Below are positions 1-10,738 of a stretch of DNA of 64,000 nt, one piece after another. How positions within the stretch are numbered: the stretch's first letter is position 1; every line of letters begins with the position of its first letter. The notes below the pieces were generated by a model that worked only from the letters and a program-made list of their open reading frames with translations, did no database searches and was not told where the DNA came from. The stretch lies in contig NW_027420680.1 of the NCBI RefSeq assembly GCF_009905375.1, forward strand, positions 1 through 64,000. The letters are read 5' to 3'. This stretch comes from Apium graveolens. Lineage: Eukaryota; Streptophyta; Magnoliopsida; Apiales; Apiaceae. The position numbers and the translations under genes were made by a program.

Positions 1-1
1 G

Positions 2-1108
2 TGTGATGTAGGACATCCCAAATTCTCAATAGCCAAGAAGGAAGAAGCCAAGCAATTAGAGGCTGACAAAAGAGCACAAGCAAAGCTTGAACAACAGCTA
101 AAGTCAAGTCTAGTTGAAAAAGAAAAAGGGATTGAAGTCAGGGGTGAAGACAAGACTACAAACCTAGATGAGGTTTTAGGGAGAATATTTGGTGAGAGTG
201 TGGAAGAAAGAGAGGAATGGCAGAAGGGAAACAGAAGAAAGACCAAGGCACATATAAGGAGTGGAGATAACACTGAAGTAACCAAATCTATATCTAAACC
301 ACTATCTTCCATACCTGAACCTCTTGTTGCTGATCCCACAATAAACATCCATGGTGAACCAATCATTCCAAAAGAGGAACCTATTGATTGGGACACTATC
401 AAATTGCCTACCTTTCTAACCACTCTTACACCACCAAAGAAACAGAAAAGAAAACCAAAATCTACACCTCCCATAACCTCTAAGAAATTCACTCAAAAAC
501 AAAAACCTAAGCCTAAGTCACCCATTTCTAAAGATGACTATGTTCACATCTGTGACATAAAAGAAATTTCAGACATTGAACTCTATCTGGATGAGCTGGA
601 GGATGTAAGGGGAATAGCTGCCTACAGACAGCTACCAGAGAGATTAGTGTTCAGATATAAAGGAGCTGGGGAAAGAACATGGCCTCTCCACAGGATTCTG
701 GATGAAGGCTACTCTACCTTGATAAGAGTCTTTTCAGCCATACAAAAGGATTCTGGCTTTACCAGAACTGCCAAGACTGAAATTCTCAACAAGATAGCCA
801 ATATAAGGAAAACTTGGAGGGAGCCCAATGCTTTACCCAGGACTTTACTCATTCAAGAAAGGGGAATTACAATTCACAAATCACCTCATTGGTTGATGGA
901 ATTTAGAGATGATAAAGGAGTCAGAATATTTTTCAGACTTGAAGACCAACTCAAGATTGCCAGCAATGAAACTCTCAAAGAAATGCAATCTAAGTTGGAT
1001 GTCAGTGTTGAAGATGAAGCTGAATTCTTCAGACAACTCCAACTCCAAATTGAGGAAAATGACAAAGGGCTAGGAAAGAAAACCAGGGAACAAAGAAGAA
1101 AAAGATGA
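2..1108 (+). CDS. Third ORF (downstream of pol) of element A, C-terminal part, function unknown
   Basis: The frame is open from the left edge to a TGA at 1106-1108, 368 codons without a stop; the true start lies outside the window. Seen: a K/E/Q-rich, probably coiled-coil start, basic Lys/Pro-rich stretches (about residues 135-175) and a conserved C-terminal domain of about 180 residues with the signatures YLDELE, LPERLVF, WLMEFRD, GVR and FFRLEDQL. The same domain occurs in element E (41611-42159), roughly half identical by eye. SIRE-lineage copia elements are known to carry an extra ORF after pol, often called envelope-like. I see no signal peptide or membrane segment here, so I do not call it an envelope. 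The lack of stops suggests element A is recent. Confidence 0.8.
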   Translation, partial: CDVGHPKFSIAKKEEAKQLEADKRAQAKLEQQLKSSLVEKEKGIEVRGEDKTTNLDEVLGRIFGESVEEREEWQKGNRRKTKAHIRSGDNTEVTKSISKPLSSIPEPLVADPTINIHGEPIIPKEEPIDWDTIKLPTFLTTLTPPKKQKRKPKSTPPITSKKFTQKQKPKPKSPISKDDYVHICDIKEISDIELYLDELEDVRGIAAYRQLPERLVFRYKGAGERTWPLHRILDEGYSTLIRVFSAIQKDSGFTRTAKTEILNKIANIRKTWREPNALPRTLLIQERGITIHKSPHWLMEFRDDKGVRIFFRLEDQLKIASNETLKEMQSKLDVSVEDEAEFFRQLQLQIEENDKGLGKKTREQRRKR

Positions 1109-1284
1109 TCTGCTCAGACTAAAGGAGTGTCCTTGGAAACACTGTAAATCTTCAATTACCTCCTAGTACATACACTTTTGCAGCATTTTTAAATTTCTAC
1201 TTAGTTTCAATTCATATATCTGTTAAGTGTTTTGTTATCATCAAGTTAACCCTGAATTTATGCCTACAATTCTTATAGACATAA

Positions 1285-1296
1285 ATAGGGGGAGAT
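1285..1296 (+). other. Polypurine tract of element A
   Basis: ATAGGGGGAGAT lies directly before the LTR start TGTTAGGAAT at 1297. It is the expected plus-strand primer site of an LTR retrotransposon and matches the tract of element E at 42351-42364. Confidence 0.85.
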
Positions 1297-1585
1297 TGTT
1301 AGGAATGTATGTGCAATAGTTTGATGATATGTTTAACAAAATACTTAAGTAGAAATTTAGTGTCTGTAGCCTCAACAGATAAGACCACTTTGGCTATCCG
1401 TTGATGGTGTAGCTTTACTTAGAAATAAGTTTAGTGTTGTAGCATATTTCAGTCTCTGTATTTAAAATGTAATTCTTGGAAGTTGAGAGAAACTATGAGT
1501 CATGTTGACTACTAGATGATATGCAGATAGGAAGGCCAATTGTAAATACTTCATGCCTTGTAATTTTGTATAAGTGAAGTGGTAT

Positions 1586-1812
1586 CAACGGATGACTTAA
1601 AGACCTTCAACGGATAAGAAGCTAAGCTTCAACGGATGTCTCTAAAGCTTCAACGGATGAGTGCATCAACGGATGAAAGCTTCAACAGATAATATCCTTC
1701 AACGGATGAGTACATCAACGGATGAAAGCTTCAACGGATAATATCCTTCAACGGATGAGTGCATCAACGGATGAAAGCTTCAATGGATGCTCTGATGATT
1801 AGCCGTTGATAA
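1586..1812 (+). repeat. Array of about 12 TCAACGGATGA-type motifs in the LTR of A
   Basis: The motif TCAACGGATGA (variants ending GATAA or GATGT) recurs about every 15-20 bp. Within it a 49-bp unit repeats in tandem at 1659-1707 and 1708-1756, with a partial third from 1757. Reverse copies lie outside the array (TATCCGTTGATG near 1398, GCCGTTGATAAG near 1802). The array is in the U3 part, upstream of the TATA box. Confidence 0.9.
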
Positions 1813-2027
1813 GGGGTAGTTGTACGTACGAACAGAGGCACATGGGTTGATAGAGACAACTGAGATGTGGTAGCCGAATTTCAGGAACAACAGAAAAAGC
1901 AGCCGTTCTTCTTCAGTACAAAGATGCAATAGTCAACAAAGTACTGGAGTGAACAGGAAAAGAAGCAAGTGAAGAACTTATTTTATTACTGTATTTTTAT
2001 ATTGTTTTTCACTTGTACACTTGGTAA

Positions 2028-2035
2028 TATATAAA
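2028..2035 (+). promoter_or_regulatory. TATA box of the element A LTR
   Basis: TATATAAA lies in the inverted repeat CTTGGT...ACCAAG. The homologous position in element E (11308-11315 and 43012-43019) has the same box. Transcription should start some 30 bp downstream. Confidence 0.6.
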
Positions 2036-2333
2036 CCAAGTAGAAGCTAGTAATTAGAAGAGAGATTTTCCAGAGCTGTTTAGAAAAATATTGAGAGAAA
2101 ATTCATCTAGTTTGTACTAGGATGCAGCTGTGATCAACATTGTTTAATCACAGATTTTCTAAAAATACCATCTCTGGTGGAACAACAAATCCACCAGAAA
2201 AGTTTTTAAGGTCTGTTGTGTTCTTTACATTTGTGCTTGAATATATATCTGTCTGTATTAGCTTAAAGCAATTCACACACTTGTTCTTCTTGAACACACA
2301 ACTTTATAAACTGCTCAAAACCTGAAAAAGTTT

Positions 2334-2369
2334 TGAGATTTACATTCAACCCCCCTTCTGTAAATCTCA
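2334..2369 (+). other. U5 stem-loop near the end of the element A LTR
   Basis: TGAGATTTACA and TGTAAATCTCA form an 11-bp perfect stem around the loop TTCAACCCCCCTTC. The same loop with a different stem occurs in elements C and E at the same place in the LTR. Confidence 0.75.
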
Positions 2370-2392
2370 TTGTTAGTCCACTAGGAATAACA

Positions 2393-5300
2393 ATAAGGTT
2401 GGGCCGGCGCTACTCGACCACTTACGCCACTCTTAGTTCAGATGAAATCCATGACTCTGAAATGTAAAGCTCGTCCCCCCTTTCCCCAAGTAGAAACTTG
2501 TTGGTACGGCTCCACCAAGAAGTAGTATCTAGTTGGAAAGGAAAACTCACCAATATTTCCCAGGCGATGCCTGTTAATGGATTAACTTGTTCCAAGAATT
2601 TTACTTCCCGAGTGTTGGGTAAGTAATCAAAAACTCTTTTATCAGAATAGCAACCTTGTTGCGAATATAAAATACACCACAGAGCCGGATCCCTCAGGTT
2701 TTGAGCGAGTATTTAAATCCCCTTCGAAAGGAGGATCTTAAATATAAAAATGAGTTTTAGGATCTGCTCTAACTTTTAAAAATCATTTTGAAGACTCGAA
2801 AACATTTTTAAGAATGTTTGGAGTGATGCTGATTTAATTAAATAAATCAGTCCCAATATATAAAAATATCTGAATATTATTATTTAAATAATATTCCCAT
2901 AAAGAATAATCTTTATAAAAATAATTGAAGTAGATGTTGTAAAACTTATACTTGAAATGACTCTTAAATAACCAAAGATATACTTATACGAAAGTAATAT
3001 CTTTATTTGAATAATCAAAAGTGAGTTTGATTATCGACACCTTATTCTTTAATAAAAATAAAGAATATATCTCAGCAAATAATCGGAGTCATAGATCCTC
3101 AAATGAATATTCAAATAAATTTCAATAAATAAAATAAGCTGAGTCATAAGCCCTCGAATGAATATTCGAAATAATATTCAATAAATAAATAAGCTGAGTC
3201 ATAAGCCCTCGAATGAATATTCGAAATAATATTCATTAAATAATATAAAGTTATCGAATAAACCTTATTAGATTAATAGTTTTGAAAACTATAACCATAT
3301 ATATAACCATATATATATATATATATATTCAACTTGGGATCCTCGACTCCCGGTTTTAGAAAATGTTTTCACCTTTGGGTCCCTATACTAAGGGTATATG
3401 CAAATTACCGCTATTCTCTAGCATAGGTATTATCAACTGAACCAACAGATATATATGGCAAGAATACAAAACAGGCATGCATATATATACCATATCAGCA
3501 TGCTTCAATATATCGCAAAATTTGCTAATTAACCAACATGCATCTATCACAAGATAATGCATATACATATATACATCACAACAACAGTATAACGGGTAGA
3601 AAACTTGCCTGAGCGACTGGGGGTTACGAATGGCTCGGGACGAGTCTGGTAACCTATAAACAACAAGTAAGTTGGAATTAAACCAAAGTCACTTGTAAAT
3701 CTATACTCTAACCAACTCAGACTCTAACGCTCGTTTTGCGCTTACTGATTCTCTTAAGTCACTCGAGTACCCTCGGCTCCACCATTTTTAATAATTTAAC
3801 CATTACGAGTTTTAAGGCGATTCCTTCGTGAGTGTCTTACCAACTGCCTAACACACTTAACATAATTGTTTCATACATTAATTAACCCTTTGAGGTCTTT
3901 AACCTATGTTTCAAAGTAAGGCGAGGGGTAATCGTTCGTTCGCGAAACGTCGTTACTTAAAACGGCCGTTTCTCCTAAACCGTACATCGGAATCAAACGA
4001 ACCACATATCAAAACGAAGCTCGTAACATGAACTATCTAAACATGGCAATGGTAAAAATCTAGCAGGGGGTTCTCGGGTCCTAATGTTATGAACAAAAGC
4101 AGTCTAAAGTAAATCGGACATTACGACGGCTATGTTTACGCGATTTCCCAATTTTATACCATTCCAAATCCACCACAATTCCACCCCAATCCATTCTTAC
4201 AACCAAAGCCCATCCATAACACACTACATCAGCCCCAAATCAACTAATTATAATCAATTTACTTATTCCTAAAACTTGAATTTAAACTATACTAAATCCT
4301 TTAACCAAACCATAAGATTTCAACATCTCATTCAACACCATTCCAACCCAAACTCTAAACAAACAAGCTTCAAGCTATTCTTTACCATAACTATTAAAAT
4401 CATCCTAATATAAAAAGTAAAGCTAGGGTTTGGAGATGATATACCTTCCTTGAAGTGGTGTGAGTAGCTAGGAAGCCTTAGGAAGCCTTGAGGAGTCTTA
4501 GGGATGCTTGGATCTTAAAGGAAAAACAAGAAAAATCAAGTTAAAAACCTTGAAATCACTATTCATTATCTTCTTCATTGATTTCTTGGAGAAGATAGAG
4601 AATGAATTGGTGGCTTAAACTCATAATATAGCCATAACTATGCATAAGGAATACTAGGGAATTATCTTACCAATTTAGGAAGCTTGAATCTTGGATTTTG
4701 AAAATTTTTCCCTTTGAAAATGTAAAAAGCCGAGAGCAATGTTCTTGGTGATGAGAAATAGAATTTTTGTTTTGATGAAAATGATTTGTTTTGGCTTGGT
4801 GGATGTAGTTTTGTTTTTGTTTTGGTTAATTACCTTTTTAGCCTTGAACTTTGTGTGGTTCTAATTCAACCACACCTCCTTCCTCCCTATGTCATGCTTA
4901 TGTCATGCTCATGATGTCATCCTCCCCTCTTTGTCCTCTTCTCATTGGTTGGGTGACATCATCCCCTCTAATCTCTTTGATTAACTTCCTAATTGTTTGC
5001 CTAATGACCGTTGATCTGTTATACGGTTCGCTTAACTTTCGCTTTCGTTTATCGTTTGAGGGATCATACCCGGGATCTTATTACTTGGGTTTCCTTAACC
5101 TTTCTCAATACATTATAATCCTTTTATGATCCTCTCTTATAATCCTTTAATTTAAATCCTTTTTATCATGTTACCTTATACTCAATTCTTTCCGTATCTA
5201 GTGGATTTCCCGGAAAAATCAAAGTATTCGGAATTGGATTCTGACGATCTTTACATACACTTATATACCATATAAAGTACTAATAAAATCTCAGAATATC

Positions 5301-5412
5301 CATAACAGAACCCCTACATAGTGTGGCATGAAAAGTTTTCTCATTCAGCATAATCTGCAAAATCACTATTCATAAGGGTTTCAAAAATTTCCAAAAATTG
5401 GGGTTATTACAG
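2393..5412 (-). repeat. Family-B LTR, copy 1, right-hand 3.0 kb
   Basis: This sequence aligns along its length with 48345-50841 and shares the terminus GGGGTTATTACA. In the second copy this end pairs with TGTAACACCCC at the other end. Orientation is inferred as minus because the opposite end (seen only in copy 2) resembles the 3' ends of Tekay-type LTRs. The left end is outside the window, cut off by element A. No primer site or polypurine tract follows 5412, so it is probably a solo LTR. Relative to copy 2 it has about 550 extra bp (about 4115-4690). ORFs inside it are not coding. Confidence 0.8.
3083..3243. repeat. 55-bp tandem repeat (3 copies) in family-B LTR copy 1
   Basis: GAGTCATA recurs at 3086, 3141 and 3196, each time followed by an AT-rich stretch containing GAATATTC palindromes. 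The same three copies with the same period are found in the second LTR (49035-49197), so the array is old in this family. Confidence 0.8.
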
Positions 5413-6101
5413 TAACCACCTCTTGAACTAATATAGCTTATGTACTCCTTGTGAATTTGATACAACCAAACTTCCCTGACATGTGAAATACGACAAAAAA
5501 TATTTAAGTGACCAAGTTTTTTTTACAGAGGAGCACAGGTCGCAATAGAGTTCTGTGGCGACCTCCTGTGCTTTTTGTGCCGACTTTTACTTACAAAAAA
5601 AATTTGTGTGGCGACTAAGAGGGAGGCAGATTCTTCACAATTTATTTTCCCCTGTGGCGACTTCCTGAGTTCTATTGCGACAAGGGAACTACCTTATGTT
5701 TGTGCGGCGATTACAACAAACAAAAGCTGCCTGTTTTGTTTATGTAAATCGAAGGTGCCTAGTCTTTACAATCCCTTAAAAACCAAGTTACCAAATTAAG
5801 CTATTCTGGCAGGTAAATAGTAATAGAATCAGAGGTGCCAAAATGAACTAACACAAACAATGGCAGCTAATTATTAAAAATAAATTTAAATTAAAAATTT
5901 TATTTACTAAAATTTATGTATAAATTAGTTTAGTAAAATTATAAAAATAAATTTATTTAAAATAAGTTCATACAATAAACTTATTTAAATTAAATTTATA
6001 AAATAAAATTACTAAATAAAATTTACAAAACAAATTTATGTAAATGAAAATTAATAAAATAAATTCATTTTAAGGATCCTGATTTGTATATCTATCAGTC
6101 A
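5413..6101 (-). other. Leader region of element C, no ORF recognised
   Basis: This lies on the internal side of element C's primer site. It holds several copies of a GTGGCGAC-type motif (5530-5712) and a strongly AT-rich stretch (5870-6070). The short ORFs here have no recognisable domain. Family-B LTR copy 1 is inserted at its left edge. Confidence 0.5.
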
Positions 6102-6113
6102 GCTTTGATACCA
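6102..6113 (-). other. Primer-binding site of element C
   Basis: On the minus strand this reads TGGTATCAAAGC, two bases from the LTR end. It resembles the initiator-Met tRNA primer site of copia elements, with A in place of the usual G in CAGAGC. Confidence 0.75.
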
Positions 6114-6128
6114 ATTGTTAGGTCCTGA

Positions 6129-6163
6129 ATTATCGTAGAGGGGGGGGGGGTTGAATACGATAA
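6129..6163 (-). other. U5 stem-loop with C10 loop in element C
   Basis: In element sense, ATTATCGTA and TACGATAAT form a perfect 9-bp stem around TTCAAC10-type loop sequence (6138-6154). It corresponds to the hairpins at 2334-2369 and 43373-43403. Confidence 0.75.
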
Positions 6164-6660
6164 TCACTAAATTAATTTTTTTTTCGAATCTTTAGCGGAT
6201 ATAAGATTTAGTGCTCGGTTAGTGGTTTCGTGTTCTTGAGGTGAATAGTGTTTGGAACAATAAAACGAGGAACAAAAGATATTCGGGGAAATATATATAT
6301 TCGTATATAAATCCTCGAGGGGTGTTGCTAGACTCCGGTAAATAAATTCACCGGCTACAATCTAAGAACAACAAAGTTCCTAGCTTCTACAAAGGTTTAC
6401 AAATCGAATCCTATACAATGATCTAGCTTTTGTTTATACTAAGATTTAATTACCGGGTAACGATTATAATGCCCCTAAGAATATACAAGAATTAAATCGG
6501 GCATTATAACGTTACTTGGGTGAGAAGTTAAACGGATATACAAAAAGCTTGAGCTTCTCTGTAAATCTTTACTGCCATTTTCACTACTCTCTTGGGAGAG
6601 AAGATGAACAGAACTTAATCCAAAATGAATGGCTCTCTTCTTTCTGCTGCAATGTGTAGT

Positions 6661-6667
6661 CTTTATA
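6661..6667 (-). promoter_or_regulatory. TATA box of element C LTR
   Basis: TATAAAG on the minus strand, preceded by TTGGA. It lies between the U3 motif cluster and the C-rich U5 end, as expected for an LTR promoter. Confidence 0.45.
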
Positions 6668-6871
6668 TCCAATAAAATTATGTGGCTGAGGAGAGGAGCT
6701 TGTTGTGTGGCGACATAGTTCCTCTGTGGCGACCAGGTAAATTATTTGCCTGTAAAATTATTTGCATTTCTCTATGGCAACAGGCGAAGGTACAGGAGGA
6801 TTTATTTTCCTTGGATTTCCTTTAACTCAGTACACCTATGGCGAACAAGGAAGTGGAAAACCTAGGGCGAC

Positions 6872-9800
6872 TATAACGACCGAGAAAATTATGCTTGTAT
6901 TATATCATAATAAAGATAAATTATGTGTATTATTATGTGATTAATTGTGTTGAGTTAGTAAATCCTAATTGCTATATGCTACGTGTCGTCTGTTTTGATC
7001 AGAATGTGATTCATATATTTATTGAGTGTTCTATCGTAAGTTATAATTTTATATCAAAACCCGTACATCTCAAACAGTGTTTTAAAAGCCCATATTTAAA
7101 ACAAAAATAATGGCCCTATTTTTTTGCCAAAAAACGACCTATACCATATCGCTATTCTGAACCCCTAGACGTTTTACAAATTTACCTTTTTCGCGAAAAA
7201 TGACTTTTCTGGACCCCTTCGGGTACCAAAAGCCCTACAAAAATCACATTTTTATTTTTATATGATCATGAAATTATCATACATCATTTTTCTTTGCATT
7301 TTTATAATATTCACAATGTTTGGGAATTTCTAGCATTTATTTTGTATTTATTGGTTATTTAAAAATTCATAATTAATACCCAAAAATTATAAAAACTAGG
7401 GCCAAATATTTTTATTAGATGTGTAATTAGCCCCTTAATTTTATTTAATTGTATTATTTTCAGTACTATAAATAACTATTTTATTATTAATTAATTAGTT
7501 AATTATTATTAAAAATTAAGAAAATCAAGAATTAGGGTTTGTTGGTGAAGAACAACTGCAAAATTAAATCCTTGATTTGAAGGTGATTCTGTTATCCAAA
7601 TCAATCATGTGAGTAACCAAAACGATCCTCTTGATCTCTACTTTCTATTCCTATAATCAATTTCATATTTTATAGCTTCGAATTTCAATTCAATTTTTAG
7701 GGTTCTTGAACTAATTTGGGTATTTGCGAATCGTTGTGTTTTGGTTGCTGAGAGTTATATGAATAGATAGCCCAGGTTGTGTAGATGATTATACGTATTT
7801 TTAATTGATTTTTCTATTCCCGGAACTGTGATTTGTGTTTTTGAGTTTTCAACCCATTTTTGAATTCGGGTTTTTAGTTTGAATGAGTGTTTGTTGATTT
7901 TGTAAATGGAGGAGTATAGATCGTGGTTTTTGCAGTCGAATCGTGTTAATTTCGTGATTTTTGGACCCCGTTTTGAGGTCGCCGGAAACCGGCGTCACCG
8001 TCACCATTTGTAGTTCTCCGGTGTGTTCGACGGGGAGGAAGGGCGAAGGAAGGAGGGAGGTCCAAGGCTGTGAGTACGAGGAGTTCAATCGCTGAAAAAC
8101 GAGCTTAAAATCACGTCGTTTGTCTCGTCGTTGCTTCGCCGGAACCAGCCGCCGGCGTCGGAGTTTTGCCGGATTCAGGGCTGTTCTTCATCAACCCGGA
8201 GTCGACCCGGGTTTGATCCCCCAAAACCTGAATTCATTTCCTGTTTTGTGTTTCTGGAATTATTATTATATAATTATATTTTATTAAATTAAAAATCAGT
8301 TTTAATAAATTCTAAAAATCAAATAAAAATTAGATTTAAAATTTGAAAATTATTATTATTAATTTTTAAATTATTTTATTAATTTAGAAATTCAAAATTA
8401 GTTATTTAATTATTTATCTAATTATTTATTAGTTATTTATTAATTAATAATTAGGTAATTAATTAATAAATAAGGATTAAAAAAATATTTGAATAATATG
8501 AATTAAAGATTCGATAATTAGTTTAATAATATGAGTAAGTGAACGGTGAGTTAAATTATTATTATTCGAGCGATAGTTATTTATTTGAAGAGTGTCGTAA
8601 TAAATATTCGTAACGAATAATTAAATATAAATGATTAATTAATCGTATAAATTATAATAATAACAGTAATAATTCAATAATTATATGAGGAATGCGAGTA
8701 GCTCGTATTTATACGAGTAGTTGATCGTTGAGTTAGTTTATGGTGTGAATAATAATTATTTATTTGATAAATATCGTATCAGTTAGTTATATCGATTATT
8801 TATTTGTAAATAATCGATCTAATCGAGTAAGTGATAATAATTTGTAAATAATTGTAATAAATTGTAATTAATCCTAATAATTAGAAATTAATTATTTTAA
8901 AATATAATAATTATTAAATAATTATTTAAAAATATAATTAAGGATTATTTAATTCTAATTAATTATTTATAATTAATTAGTAATTAATTAAATCTTGTTT
9001 AATTTATAATAATTAAACCGTTAGTCCGATTTTAGTGAAACGAAGACCCCTAGACTCAGAAAAGTGAAACGAATCCAATAAAAATAATTGTAAATCATAA
9101 TTTCTTTCAAAAGAGAGTTGTCTTGTGTTAGTTAATTGTCTATAGGCCCTAGTATGGGTAGAATCGAGTCAAATAAATCCCGAAAAATTATAAATAAAAT
9201 CAAATAGGGTTAGTTAATATAGGTATGAGTCTAGTATCGATTCTAAAAGTAATTATGAGGTTGAAATCAATTATATGCCTTATGTGCTATGTGCATTACA
9301 TGATTATATGAACCCTATGTGTTATGTAATTATATGTGTATATACGCGAGTCAGATAGAAACGTATGGGTAGATTATTAGGGTTACATGGTATCAATTCG
9401 AGATACGCGTATGTAGTAAGTTATCTAAATGACTATCTTTCTATGATAGATCCAATATCAGCAAGGCAGATCAAGCAGGAGACAGAAGGCGGTGAGTTGA
9501 ACCAGGTTAAGTACGCGTAAGATAAGTTTTTCCCCTATCCTAAGTTCAGAATAGTGAAATATACCCCACTTTCCATATCAATTACACATTGATAATTCTT
9601 GTTTATATACACTGATACATAATTATTGATTCTTGTTTCTATTTCATTTTGATTCTTGATTTCTCCCAATTTATTGAATCCTCTATTCATATTCTAATAT
9701 TTTCACCCTTGTTACATATATTATGATATATCCTGATGTTGGGATACATCGAAAGTAATCCATTGTTCTGAATGCTCAGCTTTGGACTGGATGGTTATGA

Positions 9801-10537
9801 TACGGATTGGGTTTTACCCAAACCATTAATTAATAGGCCGTAGTTTCCTGAGTACTCCCTATGTTGGTTGGGTCTATGCATTTGGGTATAGATCCGCACT
9901 GTATCCTGACTTATCAGCAGGTTATAGTGCATAGTTAGTTCTTGTTTCCAGTCTCATTCATTTGGCACTCGCCAGTAATGGAAATTTATTATTCCATACA
10001 GATATAAATGGTTGTTCAAACCATCAGAATTTGATTCATTTATTATCTCTTGATACCACATATATTATTGCAGGCTTGTTGAGCAATTTTGGCTCACCCC
10101 CTTTTATTGTTATTCCTATTGTTTTTCAGTCAAGGTAGAGAATGAAACCCATCAGAAACCGCATAGTCAAGAAGCGAGTCAAGCAGCGGGACCCTCTTAT
10201 ACCAAGGGTGTTTGTCCCTATTCCAAAAGAGAGCTTTGAGTTACCAAATTAGGTGTAACAGGATAAGTAGTAGTGTTGGTTTGAATAAAAGTTGTTTGAT
10301 GAGAAATGTAGATAGAATAAAGTTTTGTAATAAAGAGAGTTCTTGAGACATATTATTATAAACTGGTTTGTAATAAAGTTAGTGTGTCGTTCTTGTTCTC
10401 AACTCTTAACCTTAAAAGATCCTGAGTAGCAGTAGTTCGGGGTAATTATTATATTTATACTCCGCTTGTGCAGGTTTAGTGAGTAGTTAAGATTAATAAT
10501 GCCCCAAATCTATACCCCGGATTTGGAGGGTGTTATA
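6872..10537 (+). repeat. Solo LTR D (3.67 kb, Tekay-like gypsy)
   Basis: It starts TATAACGACC and ends GGGTGTTATA, forming a terminal inverted repeat with TA/TA where TG/CA is usual. It is flanked by GCGAC (6867-6871) and GCAAC (10538-10542), a target duplication with one CpG-type change. No primer site, ORF or polypurine tract lies within. Seen inside: a TATAAATA box at 7467-7474, a GC-rich block (about 7970-8180), a very AT-rich block (8260-9010), and the TGAGC...GCTCA hairpin (10080-10096) shared with the other Tekay LTRs here. Confidence 0.8.
7467..7474 (+). promoter_or_regulatory. TATA box in LTR D
   Basis: TATAAATA followed about 65 bp later by an AGGGTTTG-type leader, matching LTR promoter layout on the plus strand. 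Confidence 0.45.
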
Positions 10538-10542
10538 GCAAC

Positions 10543-10615
10543 CATACTTGTACTTAAAATAAAACATGTACATGTAAAATTTATTTTCTAAACTAACTAA
10601 CTAACGACCACAACA
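10543..10615 (-). repeat. Probable outer end of the element C LTR
   Basis: After the target duplication of LTR D the sequence runs to GACCACAACA at 10615. In element sense this gives a TGTTGTGGTC start, a plausible partner for the GGACCTAACA end at 6116. I could not find a target duplication, so the exact border is uncertain. Confidence 0.4.
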
Positions 10616-10660
10616 TGGTCTGGTTCTTTTGTTTTTGTTTTTACTTTTATTTTCCTTTTC
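10616..10660. other. T-rich flank left of element E
   Basis: This short T/pyrimidine-rich piece is the left flank of element E and is continuous in character with 43427-43558 on the other side. Its last five bases TTTTC are the probable target duplication; the right side has TTTTA. Confidence 0.55.
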
Positions 10661-10738
10661 TGTTAGGAATATGTTGTGTACTTGATGATAAGCTAAACAA
10701 AACACCTTAATAGATTTAACTTAGTGAATATTGTAGCA

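Larger units (their letters stand above)
1..2392 (+). mobile_element. Element A: 3' part of a SIRE-like Ty1/copia retrotransposon
   Basis: The window opens inside the third ORF of a copia element, continues through a polypurine tract and a complete 3' LTR, and ends with AATAACA at 2392. The rest of the element lies to the left of the window. The third ORF and LTR are clearly related to those of element E (10661-43426), but the short LTR motif differs (TCAACGGATGA here, CCGACGGATGA there), so they are sister families. The element sits inside a family-B LTR: the second B copy (47303-50841) carries the uninterrupted site near 48345. The 5 bases after the LTR, ATAAG, match that site (ATTAG) and are the probable target duplication. 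Confidence 0.88.
1297..2392 (+). repeat. 3' LTR of element A (1096 bp)
   Basis: It starts TGTTAGGAAT right after the polypurine tract and ends CTAGGAATAACA. It contains a motif array (1586-1812), a TATA box (2028-2035) and a hairpin with a C-rich loop just before the end (2334-2369). The partner 5' LTR is outside the window. Confidence 0.88.
6116..6871 (-). repeat. LTR of element C (SIRE-like copia), main part
   Basis: On the plus strand it starts TGTTAGGTCC next to the primer site, so in element sense it ends GGACCTAACA. It has a C10 run flanked by 9-bp complementary arms, a TATAAAG box on the minus strand (6661-6667), and GTGGCGAC-type motifs at 6705-6870 on the U3 side. Solo LTR D interrupts it at 6871. 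The remainder is probably 10543-10615, but that end is tentative. Confidence 0.7.

Noticed and set aside
1586..1812. CRISPR-like appearance of the evenly spaced TCAACGGATGA repeats
   Set aside because: Plant LTR context, repeats only 10-11 bp, spacers of 4-10 bp and themselves repeated; no cas genes.
4851..5129. 92-codon ORF
   Set aside because: Lies inside a family-B LTR, has no domain, and the corresponding part of the second copy is not open.
6116..10660. Treating element C as part of element E
   Set aside because: C is on the other strand, with a different LTR end, primer-site variant and motif; E has both its own LTRs.
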